Part shown: one piece after another, positions 46,331 to 54,478 of the stretch
How the letters are laid out: each line of letters begins with the position of its first letter
Numbering within the stretch: position 1 is the stretch's first letter
NCBI GenBank assembly: GCA_963717955.1
Contig: CAVQXR010000001.1
Coordinates: 1,860,001-1,924,000, forward strand
Reading direction: 5' to 3'
DNA: 64,000 bases
Source of the DNA: CAVQXR01 sp963717955
GTDB lineage: Bacteria; Actinomycetota; Thermoleophilia; Gaiellales; Gaiellaceae
The notes under the pieces: model-generated
The model's input: the letters and a program-made list of their open reading frames with translations, nothing else
What the model was told of the DNA's origin: nothing
Databases searched by the model: none
Program-made: the position numbers and the translations under genes

Positions 46331-47489
46331 GCAGAGGGGCCAGCTCCTCCGCTGACAGCCCGAGCTCCTCGAGCACCTCCCTCGTGTGCTCGCCGAGCCC
46401 CGGCACGGGTCCGAGGTCGGCGCGGCGGCCATCCAGCAGGATCGGGCTCCCGATGATCGGGATCGCGCCCACGGGGGAGTCGACCTCGGTCACGAGTCGG
46501 TTGAATGCGAGCTGTGGGTGCTCCATGACCTCGTGGAATTCGCGCACGAGCCCGCACGGGAGCCGCACGGCCTCGAGACGCTCGACCCACTCCTCCGCCT
46601 CACGTTCGCGGAAGACCGCCTCGAGGATCGGCTCGAGCTCGTCCCGATGCTCCGCCCGGCCCTCGAGTGTGTCGAAGCGCTGGTCGACGAGCAGCTCCGG
46701 TCGCTCGATCACCTGCTCGCAGAGGAGCCGCCAGTGGTCTGCCGAGAGGACGGCGAGGTTGAAGAATCGCCCGCGCGCGGCACGGTAGGGGCCGTAGGGG
46801 CAGAAGAGTGGATGGCGCAGCCCCCAGCGTCCGGGCGCTTCGCCCCGGTGCCACCAGAAATGCGGGTAGTAGCCGATCCAGTCGAGCATGACGTCGAACA
46901 GGGAGACGGAGACGCGCTCGCCCTCCCCGCTCACCGCGCGCCGCAACAGCGCGGCGAGCGTTCCAACCGCCGCATAGGTTCCGGCGCCGATGTCGCAGAC
47001 GGGGATGGAGATGCGTGCCGGCTCCGCGGGGGTGCCGGTCATGGTGATCAGCCCCGCCTCGCCCTGCACCACGAGGTCGTAGGCGTTCTTGTGGGCATAG
47101 GGGCCTTCGGCTCCGTAGCCGGTGATCTCCGCGTAGACGATGTCGCCGCGCACCGCGCGAACGGATGCCTCGTCCAGGCGCATCCTCCGGGCCCAGCCCG
47201 GCGCGAAGTTCTGGAAGAAGACGTCGCTGCGCTCGATCAAGCGGTCGAGCGCGGCCCGGGCCCGCGGTTGCTTCAGGTCGAGCGCGACGCTCTTCTTGCC
47301 GCGGTTCATCCAGACGAACCCGGTGGCGAGGCCGTTGGCCCCCGTGTCCCAGCCACGTGTGACGTCCCCGGAGCCCGGGCGCTCGATCTTCACGACCTCG
47401 GCGCCGAGATCGGCGAGGAGCCGGGAACAAAGCGGCCCGGCGAGACCGTTCTCGCATGCCACGACCCGGTAGCCGCTCAGCGGTTGCAC
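46326..47489 (-). CDS. CaiB/BaiF family (class III) CoA-transferase
   Basis: 387 residues. Signatures are the N-terminal VVACENGLAGPLCSRLLADLGAEVVKIERPGSGD, the catalytic Asp region YDLVVQGEAGLITMTG, and ISIPVCDIGAGTYAAVG with the small-domain hinge. Members transfer CoA between carboxylic acids such as oxalate, succinate, carnitine, benzylsuccinate or citramalate; the substrate here is unknown. GTG 47489 is eight bases after TAGGGT. Its stop lies at the right edge of the insertion sequence. Before insertion it would have overlapped the aldo/keto reductase stop by two bases. Confidence 0.92.
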   Translation of the reverse strand: MQPLSGYRVVACENGLAGPLCSRLLADLGAEVVKIERPGSGDVTRGWDTGANGLATGFVWMNRGKKSVALDLKQPRARAALDRLIERSDVFFQNFAPGWARRMRLDEASVRAVRGDIVYAEITGYGAEGPYAHKNAYDLVVQGEAGLITMTGTPAEPARISIPVCDIGAGTYAAVGTLAALLRRAVSGEGERVSVSLFDVMLDWIGYYPHFWWHRGEAPGRWGLRHPLFCPYGPYRAARGRFFNLAVLSADHWRLLCEQVIERPELLVDQRFDTLEGRAEHRDELEPILEAVFREREAEEWVERLEAVRLPCGLVREFHEVMEHPQLAFNRLVTEVDSPVGAIPIIGSPILLDGRRADLGPVPGLGEHTREVLEELGLSAEELAPLL

Positions 47490-47496
47490 GAGCGAC

Positions 47497-47503
47497 TACC
47501 CTA
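47497..47503. promoter_or_regulatory. Overlapping opposed -10 hexamers
   Basis: TACCCTA reads as TACCCT on the + strand (47497-47502), 32 bases before the split-barrel ATG. On the - strand it reads as TAGGGT (47503-47498), eight bases before the CoA-transferase GTG. Two divergent genes therefore appear to share the same base pairs for their -10 boxes. Confidence 0.5.
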
Positions 47504-47534
47504 CCCCGATACCCCACAGCACGAGGAGGTTCCC

Positions 47535-47933
47535 ATGGCGGTTGCGATTCCCGAGTCCGTCCAGGAGAAGCTGAAGGCGACGACCTTCTGGCACCTGGTC
47601 ACGCTGAACCCCGATGGGTCGCCGCAGACGACCCCGGTCTGGGCCGACACCGATGGCACGAACGTGCGAGTCAACACCGGCAAGGGGCGCCACAAAGACG
47701 TGAACATGCGACGTGACAGCCGCGTTGCGCTCTCGAGCGTGGACCTCGAAAACCCGTACGACTGGGTCGAGATCCGCGGCAAGGTCGTCGAGATCGTCGA
47801 AGGCCAGGCCGCTGAGGACGACATCGACGACCTTGCGGAGAAGTACCTGAACCAGCGCCCGTACCCGTACCGGACGCCCACCGAGGCGCGCGTGATCTTC
47901 GTCGTCGAGCCCACCGCCGTGATCGTGCCGTAG
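47535..47933 (+). CDS. PPOX-class split-barrel protein, probably F420 or FMN dependent
   Basis: 132 residues. The fold is recognisable from FWHLVTLNPDGSPQTTPVWADTDG at the N-terminus, the TGKGRHKDVNMRRDSRVALSS cofactor/phosphate region, and the strand YDWVEIRGKVVEIV. The pattern is that of the actinobacterial F420-dependent pyridoxamine-phosphate-oxidase-like group, which reduces or oxidises small substrates; FMN remains possible. ATG 47535 has GGAGGT upstream. It is followed two bases later by the ornithine-cyclodeaminase homologue, so they are probably cotranscribed. Confidence 0.87.
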   Translation: MAVAIPESVQEKLKATTFWHLVTLNPDGSPQTTPVWADTDGTNVRVNTGKGRHKDVNMRRDSRVALSSVDLENPYDWVEIRGKVVEIVEGQAAEDDIDDLAEKYLNQRPYPYRTPTEARVIFVVEPTAVIVP

Positions 47934-47935
47934 GG

Positions 47936-48868
47936 GTGAGCGAGGACATCGTCTACCTCGGACGCCAGGAGGTTGCCGAGCTCCTGCCGTCCATCCCCGA
48001 GCAGGTCGATCTCGTCGAGCAGGTCTACCGCTCGATGGCGGCCGGTCGGGTGGAGCTCCCGCCGAAGCCGGGGATCCATCCTCGCGCTGACGCGTTCATC
48101 CACGCGATGCCCGCGTACCTGGCGGACACCGATGTCGCCGCGGTGAAATGGGTGTCCGGCTTCCCCGCGAACAAGGAGCGCGGGCTCCCCTACATCTCGG
48201 GCGTGATCGTCGTCAACGACGCGGCTAGCGGGTTTCCGATCGGGATCATGGACGCCGGCGAGATCACGGCCGCCCGGACCGCGGCGGCGAGCGGCGTGTG
48301 CATCCGGCGTTGGGCGCCCGACGGCTGGCGCCGCGTCGCCATCGTCGGCTGCGGGGAGCAGGGCCGGTATCACGCACGCGTCGTCGAGGCGCTGAACCCC
48401 GGCGCCGCGATCGCGGCCTACGACGTGCGGGCGGAGCCGGCAGCCGCACTCGGAGGCACGGCGGTCCCGGCAGCAACGGTGGAAGAGGCGGTCGCCGATG
48501 CGGAGGTGCTCATCACTGCCGTGCCCATCAGCGAGCGGCCGACCCCGCCAATCGCGAGCGAGTGGCTTCCCGACCGGTACCTGGCGCTACCGCTCGACTT
48601 CGACGCATCCATCCAGGTCGGGCCGATCGCCGATGCCGGGCTGTTCGCCTCGGACGATATCGATCAGTTCGAGTACTACCGTTCTCGCGGCCATTTCGAA
48701 GGCTGGCCGACGCCGCATTGCAGCGTCGGCCAGGCGCTCGAACGCGACCTCCAGGCGAAGCGGGTCGCCTGCTGCAATCTCGGGGTCGGGGCGCTCGACG
48801 CCGCGTTCGCGAGCGCCGCACTCGCCGCGGCGCGCGCACGGGGAATCGGAACGCGCCTGCCTCGCTGA
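47936..48868 (+). CDS. Ornithine cyclodeaminase/mu-crystallin family protein
   Basis: 310 residues. The Rossmann motif is VAIVGCGEQGRYHARVVEAL, and the N-terminal substrate region KWVSGFPANKERGLPYISGVIVVND is typical. GIMDAGEITAARTAAASGV includes the conserved arginine region. Family members include ornithine cyclodeaminase, alanine dehydrogenase, ketimine reductase and lysine cyclodeaminase, so only the class is assigned. The start is GTG 47936, two bases after the preceding stop, so translation is probably coupled. Confidence 0.9.
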   Translation: MSEDIVYLGRQEVAELLPSIPEQVDLVEQVYRSMAAGRVELPPKPGIHPRADAFIHAMPAYLADTDVAAVKWVSGFPANKERGLPYISGVIVVNDAASGFPIGIMDAGEITAARTAAASGVCIRRWAPDGWRRVAIVGCGEQGRYHARVVEALNPGAAIAAYDVRAEPAAALGGTAVPAATVEEAVADAEVLITAVPISERPTPPIASEWLPDRYLALPLDFDASIQVGPIADAGLFASDDIDQFEYYRSRGHFEGWPTPHCSVGQALERDLQAKRVACCNLGVGALDAAFASAALAAARARGIGTRLPR

Positions 48869-48886
48869 GCCGCGAAGCCTGTCTCG

Positions 48887-49035
48887 TGGATGACAGGACG
48901 CGCATGCACCCGGCGACTCGGCTGGCTTTCTGGACGGCGGGACGGGCGTGCAGCCGCGGGTCGCCCGGGCTCCTGGACGACAGGACGGCTGGGCACCGGG
49001 CGCACCGCTCGACTCGCGCCTGGTCGACAGGCCGC
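48887..49035. repeat. Degenerate tandem repeats of about 44 bp
   Basis: Segments starting TGGATGACAGGACG, TGGACGGCGGGACG, TGGACGACAGGACG and TGGTCGACAGGCCG occur at 48887, 48931, 48974 and 49021. Most form small CCTG...CAGG hairpins. They fill much of the 276-base gap between the cyclodeaminase homologue and the convergent dehydrogenase. I see no gene there. Confidence 0.55.
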
Positions 49036-49105
49036 GTGCCTGAGTCGTCACCATTCCGTGCCGATCCCGACACGCCCCGCGCGCCACCCGCGCGCATTCC
49101 GGCGA

Positions 49106-49140
49106 TAGGCTGAACGCGGGTGGTGGTCCGGGGTGGCCCC
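49106..49140 (+). other. 35-bp conserved element, copy 2 (promoter-like)
   Basis: Begins TAGGCT, then GAACGCGGGTGGTGG...GGGGTGGCCCC; 28 of 35 positions match copy 1 at 41247-41281. As in copy 1, a GTG lies eight bases after the hexamer and opens a frame antisense to the 3' end of the - strand gene next door. Confidence 0.5.
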
Positions 49141-49144
49141 TCGG

Positions 49145-50191
49145 TTACGCGGCGGCGACGCGGGCGGCGACGGCGTCGCCGACCTCGACGGTGCTGGCAG
49201 TGCCGCCGATGTCGCGGGGGCGCGGGCCTTCCAGGCAGACGGCCTCCATCGCCCGCATCAGACGGGCCGCGGCCGCGGGCTCGCCGAGGCTCCCGAGCAT
49301 CAGCGAGGCGCTCCAGATGGCGCCGAGCGGGTTGGCGATGCCCTGACCGACGATGTCCGGGGCGGAGCCGTGAACGGGCTCGAACAGCCCCGGCGTCCCG
49401 GTTCCCGGCGACGTGTTCGCGCTCGCGGCCATGCCCATCCCGCCCTGGATCGCCGCAGCGAGGTCGGTGAGGATGTCGCCGAACAGGTTCGACGCGATGA
49501 TCACGTCGAGGCTCTCGGGGCTGCGCACGAGCCTCGCCGCCAGCGCGTCGACGAGGACGCGCTGCACGGTCACGTCCGGGAACTCGGCCGCAACCTCCTC
49601 CACGACCTCGTCCCAGAACACATAGGCGTGCGGCGAGGCGTTCGACTTCGTGCAGCTGACGAGGATGCCCTTGCGGCTGCGGGCGAGCTCGAACCCGAGC
49701 CGGGCGATCCGCTCGACCCCGACTCGCGTGAACACGCCGGTCTCGAGCGCGACCTCGATCGGGAGCCCTCGGTGCGAGCGCCCGCCGACGCCGGAGTACT
49801 CGCCCTCGGTGTTCTCCCGCAGGAACAGCATGTCGACGTCGCCGGGGCTGCGCCCGGCCAGCGGGCACGGAACGCCGGGCAGCAGCCGCGCCGGGCGAAG
49901 GTTCGCCCACAGGTCGAGCTTCTGCCGGATCGGGAGGATGAACGTCCAGAGGGAGACGTGGTCGGGGACGCTCGGATGGCCGCACGCGCCGAGCAGCATC
50001 GCGTCGTGCGCACGCAACGTCTGCTCCCAGTCGGACGCCATCATCTCGCCCGTGCGGTGCCAGCGATCGGCCCCCCAGTCGAGCTCCGTCCACTCGATCT
50101 CGAGGCCGAGCGCGTCGACGACCTTTCGCGCTTCGGCGACCACGTCCGGGCCGATCCCGTCGCCCGGGAGGAGCGCGATCCGGTGTGCCAT
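49145..50191 (-). CDS. Isocitrate/isopropylmalate-type dehydrogenase, tartrate/D-malate-like
   Basis: 348 residues. N-terminal LLPGDGIGPDVVAEA, substrate loop FLRENTEGEYSGVGGRSH, catalytic Lys in VSCTKSNASPH and metal-binding Asp in DVIIASNLFGDILTDLAA. The ENTEGEYSGVGG pattern and the N-terminal part are nearer tartrate/D-malate dehydrogenases than LeuB, though 3-isopropylmalate dehydrogenase cannot be excluded. ATG 50191 lies eight bases after TAGGAT. It is divergent from the acetoin-dehydrogenase-like operon, which may use the pyruvate or acetyl units produced. Confidence 0.88.
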   Translation of the reverse strand: MAHRIALLPGDGIGPDVVAEARKVVDALGLEIEWTELDWGADRWHRTGEMMASDWEQTLRAHDAMLLGACGHPSVPDHVSLWTFILPIRQKLDLWANLRPARLLPGVPCPLAGRSPGDVDMLFLRENTEGEYSGVGGRSHRGLPIEVALETGVFTRVGVERIARLGFELARSRKGILVSCTKSNASPHAYVFWDEVVEEVAAEFPDVTVQRVLVDALAARLVRSPESLDVIIASNLFGDILTDLAAAIQGGMGMAASANTSPGTGTPGLFEPVHGSAPDIVGQGIANPLGAIWSASLMLGSLGEPAAAARLMRAMEAVCLEGPRPRDIGGTASTVEVGDAVAARVAAA

Positions 50192-50199
50192 GGGGCGGG

Positions 50200-50205
50200 A
50201 TCCTA
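50200..50205 (-). promoter_or_regulatory. -10 hexamer, probable leaderless start of dehydrogenase gene
   Basis: TAGGAT on the - strand, eight bases before the ATG at 50191. The intervening CCCGCCCC is not a ribosome-binding sequence. Confidence 0.5.
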
Positions 50206-50309
50206 CTTCGCGCCGCGAGACGGCGAGGGAGGAAGGCGCAGGTGTTCCCTCGAAGCTGCCCGTGTCCTCCTATGCTGCCCTCGTTGGCCGAGACGAGGGG
50301 GATGCCGTG

Positions 50310-51293
50310 ATGCTGTCCGCCGTGCAGGAGCTGACGAGAGAGCGGCTCCTCGACGCCTATCGCACGATGAGAACGATTCGCGAGTTCGAGGATCGGCTCC
50401 ACGTCGAGTTCGCGACCGGGGACATCCCCGGCTTCGTCCACCTGTACGCGGGGGAGGAGGCGATCGCCGCGGGCGTGTGCGCGCACCTCGACGACGACGA
50501 CTCGGTTGCGAGCACGCACCGCGGACACGGGCACGCGATCGCGAAGGGCTGCGACGTCAAGGCGATGATGCAGGAGATCTTCGGCAAGGCCGGCGGCCTG
50601 TGCCAGGGCAAGGGCGGCTCGATGCACATCGCTGACGTCGACCGCGGCATGCTCGGCGCGAACGGGATCGTCGGCGGCGGCCCCCCGCTGATCTGCGGTG
50701 TCGGCCTGTCTGCGAAGATCCGCGGCACGCGACAGGTGGGAATCGCGTTCGTCGGCGACGGCGGCTCGAACCAGGGGACGTTCCTCGAGAGCCTGAACCT
50801 CGCATCCGTCTGGAGCCTCCCATGCGTCTTCGTGGTCGAGAACAACGGGTACGCGGAGGCGACCCCCGCCGCCTACCACCTCGGCGGCCCGGACGTCGCG
50901 AAGCGGGCCGATGGCTTCGGGCTCCCCGGGGTCGTCGTCGACGGCCACGACTTCTTCGCCGTCTACGAGGCTGCGGGCGAGGCGATCGCGCGCGCCCGCG
51001 ATGGGGCCGGGCCATCGCTGCTCGAATGCCGTGTCAACCGCTACTACGGCCACGAGGAGGGAGACGCGCAGCTGTACCGACGGCCCGGCGAGGTCGACGA
51101 GATCAAGGCGGCTCGTGACTGCCTCGATCAATTCGCCGCCCGGGTGACGGGCCGCGGGCTGATCTCGCAGGACGAGCTCGACGCGATCGGCGCGAGCGCC
51201 AGGGCGCTCGTCGACGACGCCGTCCGCGAGGCCCGCGAGGCCCCCCACCCCGACGCGCGGCTCCTGCTCACCGACGTCTACGTCTCGTACTGA
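50310..51293 (+). CDS. 2-Oxo acid/acetoin dehydrogenase E1 component, alpha subunit
   Basis: 327 residues. Thiamine-diphosphate-binding motif is GDGGSNQGTFLESLNLASVW ending in VENN, with the phosphorylation-loop-like GGSMHIADVDRGMLGANGIVGGG upstream. Such features match AcoA/PdhA. It pairs with the next gene to form the heterotetrameric E1. ATG 50310 has GAGGGGG upstream; GTG 50307 would add one residue. Acetoin-pathway membership is suggested by the E2-hydrolase and AcoX homologues downstream. Confidence 0.93.
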   Translation: MLSAVQELTRERLLDAYRTMRTIREFEDRLHVEFATGDIPGFVHLYAGEEAIAAGVCAHLDDDDSVASTHRGHGHAIAKGCDVKAMMQEIFGKAGGLCQGKGGSMHIADVDRGMLGANGIVGGGPPLICGVGLSAKIRGTRQVGIAFVGDGGSNQGTFLESLNLASVWSLPCVFVVENNGYAEATPAAYHLGGPDVAKRADGFGLPGVVVDGHDFFAVYEAAGEAIARARDGAGPSLLECRVNRYYGHEEGDAQLYRRPGEVDEIKAARDCLDQFAARVTGRGLISQDELDAIGASARALVDDAVREAREAPHPDARLLLTDVYVSY

Positions 51294-51305
51294 GGAGGCG
51301 AATCG

Positions 51306-52326
51306 ATGGCACGCAAGATCACGTTCCTCCAGGCCGTCAACGAGGCGATGCGCCAGGAGATGCACCGCGACCCGACCGTCGTCGTGTTCGGCGAGGACGT
51401 CCTCGGCGGGTCGGGCGGGGAGGGCGAGGCGGAGGCCTGGGGCGGGCCGTTCGGGGCGACGAAGGGGTTCCTGGCCGAGTTCCCCGGGCCGGATCCTCGA
51501 CACTCCCATCTCGGAGTCGGCCTTCATCGGTGCGGCCATGGGCGCCGCGGCGAGCGGGCTGCGCCCGATCGCGGAGCTGATGTTCGTCGACTTCATGGGC
51601 GTCTGCTTCGACCAGATCTTCAACCAGGGCGCGAAGCTCCGGTACATGTTCGGGGGCAAGGCGAATGTGCCGGTCGTGATCCGGACGACGTACGGCGCCG
51701 GCATCCGTGCCGCCGCACAGCACTCGGAGTGCCTGCACCCGATCTTCACCCACATCCCCGGCCTGAAGGTGGTGATCCCCTCGAGCCCCTACGAGGCGAA
51801 GGGCTTGCTGGTGCGGGCGATCCGCGACGACGATCCGGTCGTCTTCTTCGAGAACAAGGTGCTGTACGGCATGGAGGGCGACGTGCCGGAAGAGCTCTAC
51901 ACGATCCCGTTCGGTGAGGCCAACATCGTGCGTGAGGGCGGCGACGTGACCGTGGTCGCGATCGGGCGGATGGTGCACATGGCGACGGAAGCGGCCGAGC
52001 AGCTCGCGGAGCGCGGAATCGAATGCGAGGTCATCGACCCGCGAACGACGTCCCCGCTCGACGAGGAGACGATCTACGAGAGCGTGGCTGCGACCGGCCG
52101 GCTGGTGGTCGTCGACGAGTCGAACCCGCGCTGCAGCCTGGCCTCCGACATCTGCGCGCTGGTCGCCCAGAGCTGCTTCTCCGACCTGAAGGCCGCACCC
52201 CAGATGGTGACCGCGCCGCACACGCCGGTCCCGTTCAGCCCGCCGCTCGAGGATCTCTACGTCCCTTCCGCCGACCGCATCGTGGCGGCGGTCGAGCGCA
52301 CGGTCGGCACCGGGGCGCCTGCATGA
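51306..52326 (+). CDS. 2-Oxo acid/acetoin dehydrogenase E1 component, beta subunit, one frameshift
   Basis: Transketolase pyrimidine-domain subunit. The frame from ATG 51306 gives FLQAVNEAMRQEMHRDPTVVVFGEDVLGGSGG and then leaves the family near 51485. The family resumes in the +1 frame with RILDTPISESAFIGAAMG and continues to the stop at 52326, with the C-terminal domain VIDPRTTSPLDEETI. Removing one C from the CCCC at 51482-51485 restores one frame of 339 codons, with LAEFPGRILDTPISE across the joint. This looks like a homopolymer miscall rather than decay. GGAGGCG lies before the ATG. Confidence 0.9.
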
Positions 52327-53444
52327 GCATCACGAAGATCGGGATGCCGAAGTTCGGGCTGGTGATGAAGGAGGGCACGGTCGCCGCGTGGCTCGTCGGC
52401 GAGGGCGCCGAGGTCGCAGCCGGCGACGAGCTCGCCGAGATCGAGACGGACAAGATCAACGGCGCAGTCGAGGCTTCGGCGCCGGGGGTCCTGCGGCGGC
52501 GTGTCGCCGACGTGGGCGATGTCCTCCCGATCGGCGCGCTGCTCGGCGTGATCGCTGACCGCTCGGTGTCGGACGCCGAGGTCGACGCGTTCGTCGACGA
52601 GTTCCAGGCGTCGTTCGTACCGGAGGGCGACGACGAGGAGAGCGGACCGCAGGCGCAGTCGGTCACGGTGGGCGCCGGGACGATGCGGTACGTCCGGGAG
52701 GGGGACGGCGATCGGGCGATCGTGCTTCTCCACGGTTTCGGCGCCGATCTCTCCGCGTGGCTGTTCAACACGGGGGCGCTCGCCGGAGCGGGACGCTCCG
52801 TGGTCGTGCTCGACCTCCCCGGCCACGGGGGCTCGACGAAGGACGTGGGCGGCGCAACGCTCGACGAGCTCGCGGCAACCGTCACGGGAGCGCTCGACGC
52901 CCTCGGGCTGGGTCGAGTCGATCTCGTCGGGCACTCGCTCGGCGGTGCGGTCGCGATCGCGGTCGCGGCCGCGGATCCGGGTCGGATCGTCTCGCTGGCG
53001 CTCATCGCCCCCGCCGGGCTCGGCCCGGAGATCGACGGCGAGTTCCTCGACCGGTTCGTGGCCGCCGAGAGCCGCCGCGAGCTCCGGCCGGTGCTCGAGC
53101 GCCTCTTCGCCGATCCCGCCGTGGTGACGCGGCAGTTCACCGAGGAGGTGCTGAAGACGAAGCGCATCGACGGCGTCGACGCGGCACTGCGGGCGATCGC
53201 CGCCGCCAACTTCCCGGGCGGCCGGCAGGCGATCGACCTTGCTTCGGCGCTCGCCGGCCTGCCCGTTCCCGTCCTCGTGATCTGGGGCGCGAAGGACAGC
53301 ATCCTCCCGCCCGAGCAGGCCGCTGCCGCACCAGCCGGCGCCCGCGTCGAGGTGATCGCGGGAGCCGGACATCAACCCCAGATGGAAGCGGCCGGCGAGG
53401 TCAACCGGCTGCTCGACGAGCTGCTCGAGAGCACCGCCGCCTGA
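52323..53444 (+). CDS. acoC: Acetoin dehydrogenase E2-like: lipoyl domain fused to alpha/beta hydrolase
   Basis: 373 residues. Residues 1-78 are a lipoyl domain with the modified Lys in EIETDKINGAVEA. After an acidic linker, residues 120-373 are an alpha/beta hydrolase with nucleophile elbow GHSLGGAVA, a helical lid and catalytic His in GAGHQPQ. This architecture is that of AcoC, in which the hydrolase-fold domain replaces the usual acyltransferase. ATG 52323 overlaps the E1 beta stop (ATGA). No E3 gene is in the window. Confidence 0.93.
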   Translation: MSITKIGMPKFGLVMKEGTVAAWLVGEGAEVAAGDELAEIETDKINGAVEASAPGVLRRRVADVGDVLPIGALLGVIADRSVSDAEVDAFVDEFQASFVPEGDDEESGPQAQSVTVGAGTMRYVREGDGDRAIVLLHGFGADLSAWLFNTGALAGAGRSVVVLDLPGHGGSTKDVGGATLDELAATVTGALDALGLGRVDLVGHSLGGAVAIAVAAADPGRIVSLALIAPAGLGPEIDGEFLDRFVAAESRRELRPVLERLFADPAVVTRQFTEEVLKTKRIDGVDAALRAIAAANFPGGRQAIDLASALAGLPVPVLVIWGAKDSILPPEQAAAAPAGARVEVIAGAGHQPQMEAAGEVNRLLDELLESTAA

Positions 53445-54478
53445 GCACGGTCGGCATCATCGCGAATCCTGCGTCGGGCCGGGACATCCGGCGCCTCGTC
53501 GCGGGCGCGTCGGTCTTCGACAACGTCGAGAAGGGCCACATGGTCTACCGGCTGATGGTGGGGCTCGCGGCGGCGGGGGTCGAGACGGTCGTGATGATGC
53601 CGGCGGGCTCGGGGCTGACGGAGAGCCTGCTGCGCACGCTGCGCAGCCACCCCGAGCTCGACCGGCCGCGTCTCGAGCTGCTCGAGCTGCGCCTTCAGGG
53701 CACCGCCGCCGACACCGAGGCTGCCGTGGCGGCGATGCGGGACGCGGGCGTCTCGGCGCTTGCGGTGCTCGGCGGCGACGGGACGATCCGCGTCGTCGCG
53801 CACGGCTGCGGCGACATCCCCGTCTGCGCGCTCTCGACCGGCACGAACAATGCGTTCCCGGCCATCCGGGAAGCGACCGTCGCGGGCATCGCCACCGGAC
53901 TCGTCGCGACCGGTCGCGTGAAGCGGGCGACCGCCGTCCGCCGGGCCAAGTGCCTTCGGGTCAGCGTACCGGGCACCGGCGGCGGCCACGAGGAGATCGC
54001 GCTCGTCGACGTCGCGGTGACGGTGGAGCCCTGGGTCGGGGCGAGAGCGCTCTGGCGGCCGGGCGACATCTCCGAGGTCGTCGTCGCCTTCGGCGAGGCC
54101 GGCGCGGTGGGGCTGTCGTCCGTCGCAGGGCTCCTCGACCCGGTAGGGCGGAGCGACCCCTGGGGCCTCCACCTGCGGCTCGCCCCGCCTCCGGCTGCGG
54201 ACGTCGTGATCAGCGTCCCGCTCGCGCCGGGCCTCGTCGTACCGCTCGGCGTCGCCGCGGCGACCCGCGTCATGATCGGCGAAACCGTGTCGATCGAGGC
54301 ACCCGCCGGCTCGCTCGCCCTCGACGGCGAGCGCGAGATCGAGCTGACGGCTCCGCGCCCCGTCGAGATCGCGCTCGATTTCGACGGCCCGTCGGTGATC
54401 GACATCGACGCCGTCATGGCGGAGGCCGCACGGCGAGGCCTGCTGCGGGACCGGGCGGGCAGGGCGGGCCGATCGTGA
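53441..54478 (+). CDS. acoX: AcoX-like ATP-NAD kinase fold protein
   Basis: 345 residues. N-terminal VGIIANPASGRDIRRLVAGASVFDN is a hallmark of AcoX proteins. The kinase fold shows GGDGTIRVVAHG and STGTNNAFP. AcoX genes accompany acetoin dehydrogenase operons, but their role is unsettled. The conserved N-terminus requires translation to begin before any in-frame ATG or GTG. The only candidate near the right place is CTG at 53441, which overlaps the preceding stop (CTGA). A rare CTG start with translational coupling is therefore proposed. Confidence 0.88.
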   Translation: MSTVGIIANPASGRDIRRLVAGASVFDNVEKGHMVYRLMVGLAAAGVETVVMMPAGSGLTESLLRTLRSHPELDRPRLELLELRLQGTAADTEAAVAAMRDAGVSALAVLGGDGTIRVVAHGCGDIPVCALSTGTNNAFPAIREATVAGIATGLVATGRVKRATAVRRAKCLRVSVPGTGGGHEEIALVDVAVTVEPWVGARALWRPGDISEVVVAFGEAGAVGLSSVAGLLDPVGRSDPWGLHLRLAPPPAADVVISVPLAPGLVVPLGVAAATRVMIGETVSIEAPAGSLALDGEREIELTAPRPVEIALDFDGPSVIDIDAVMAEAARRGLLRDRAGRAGRS

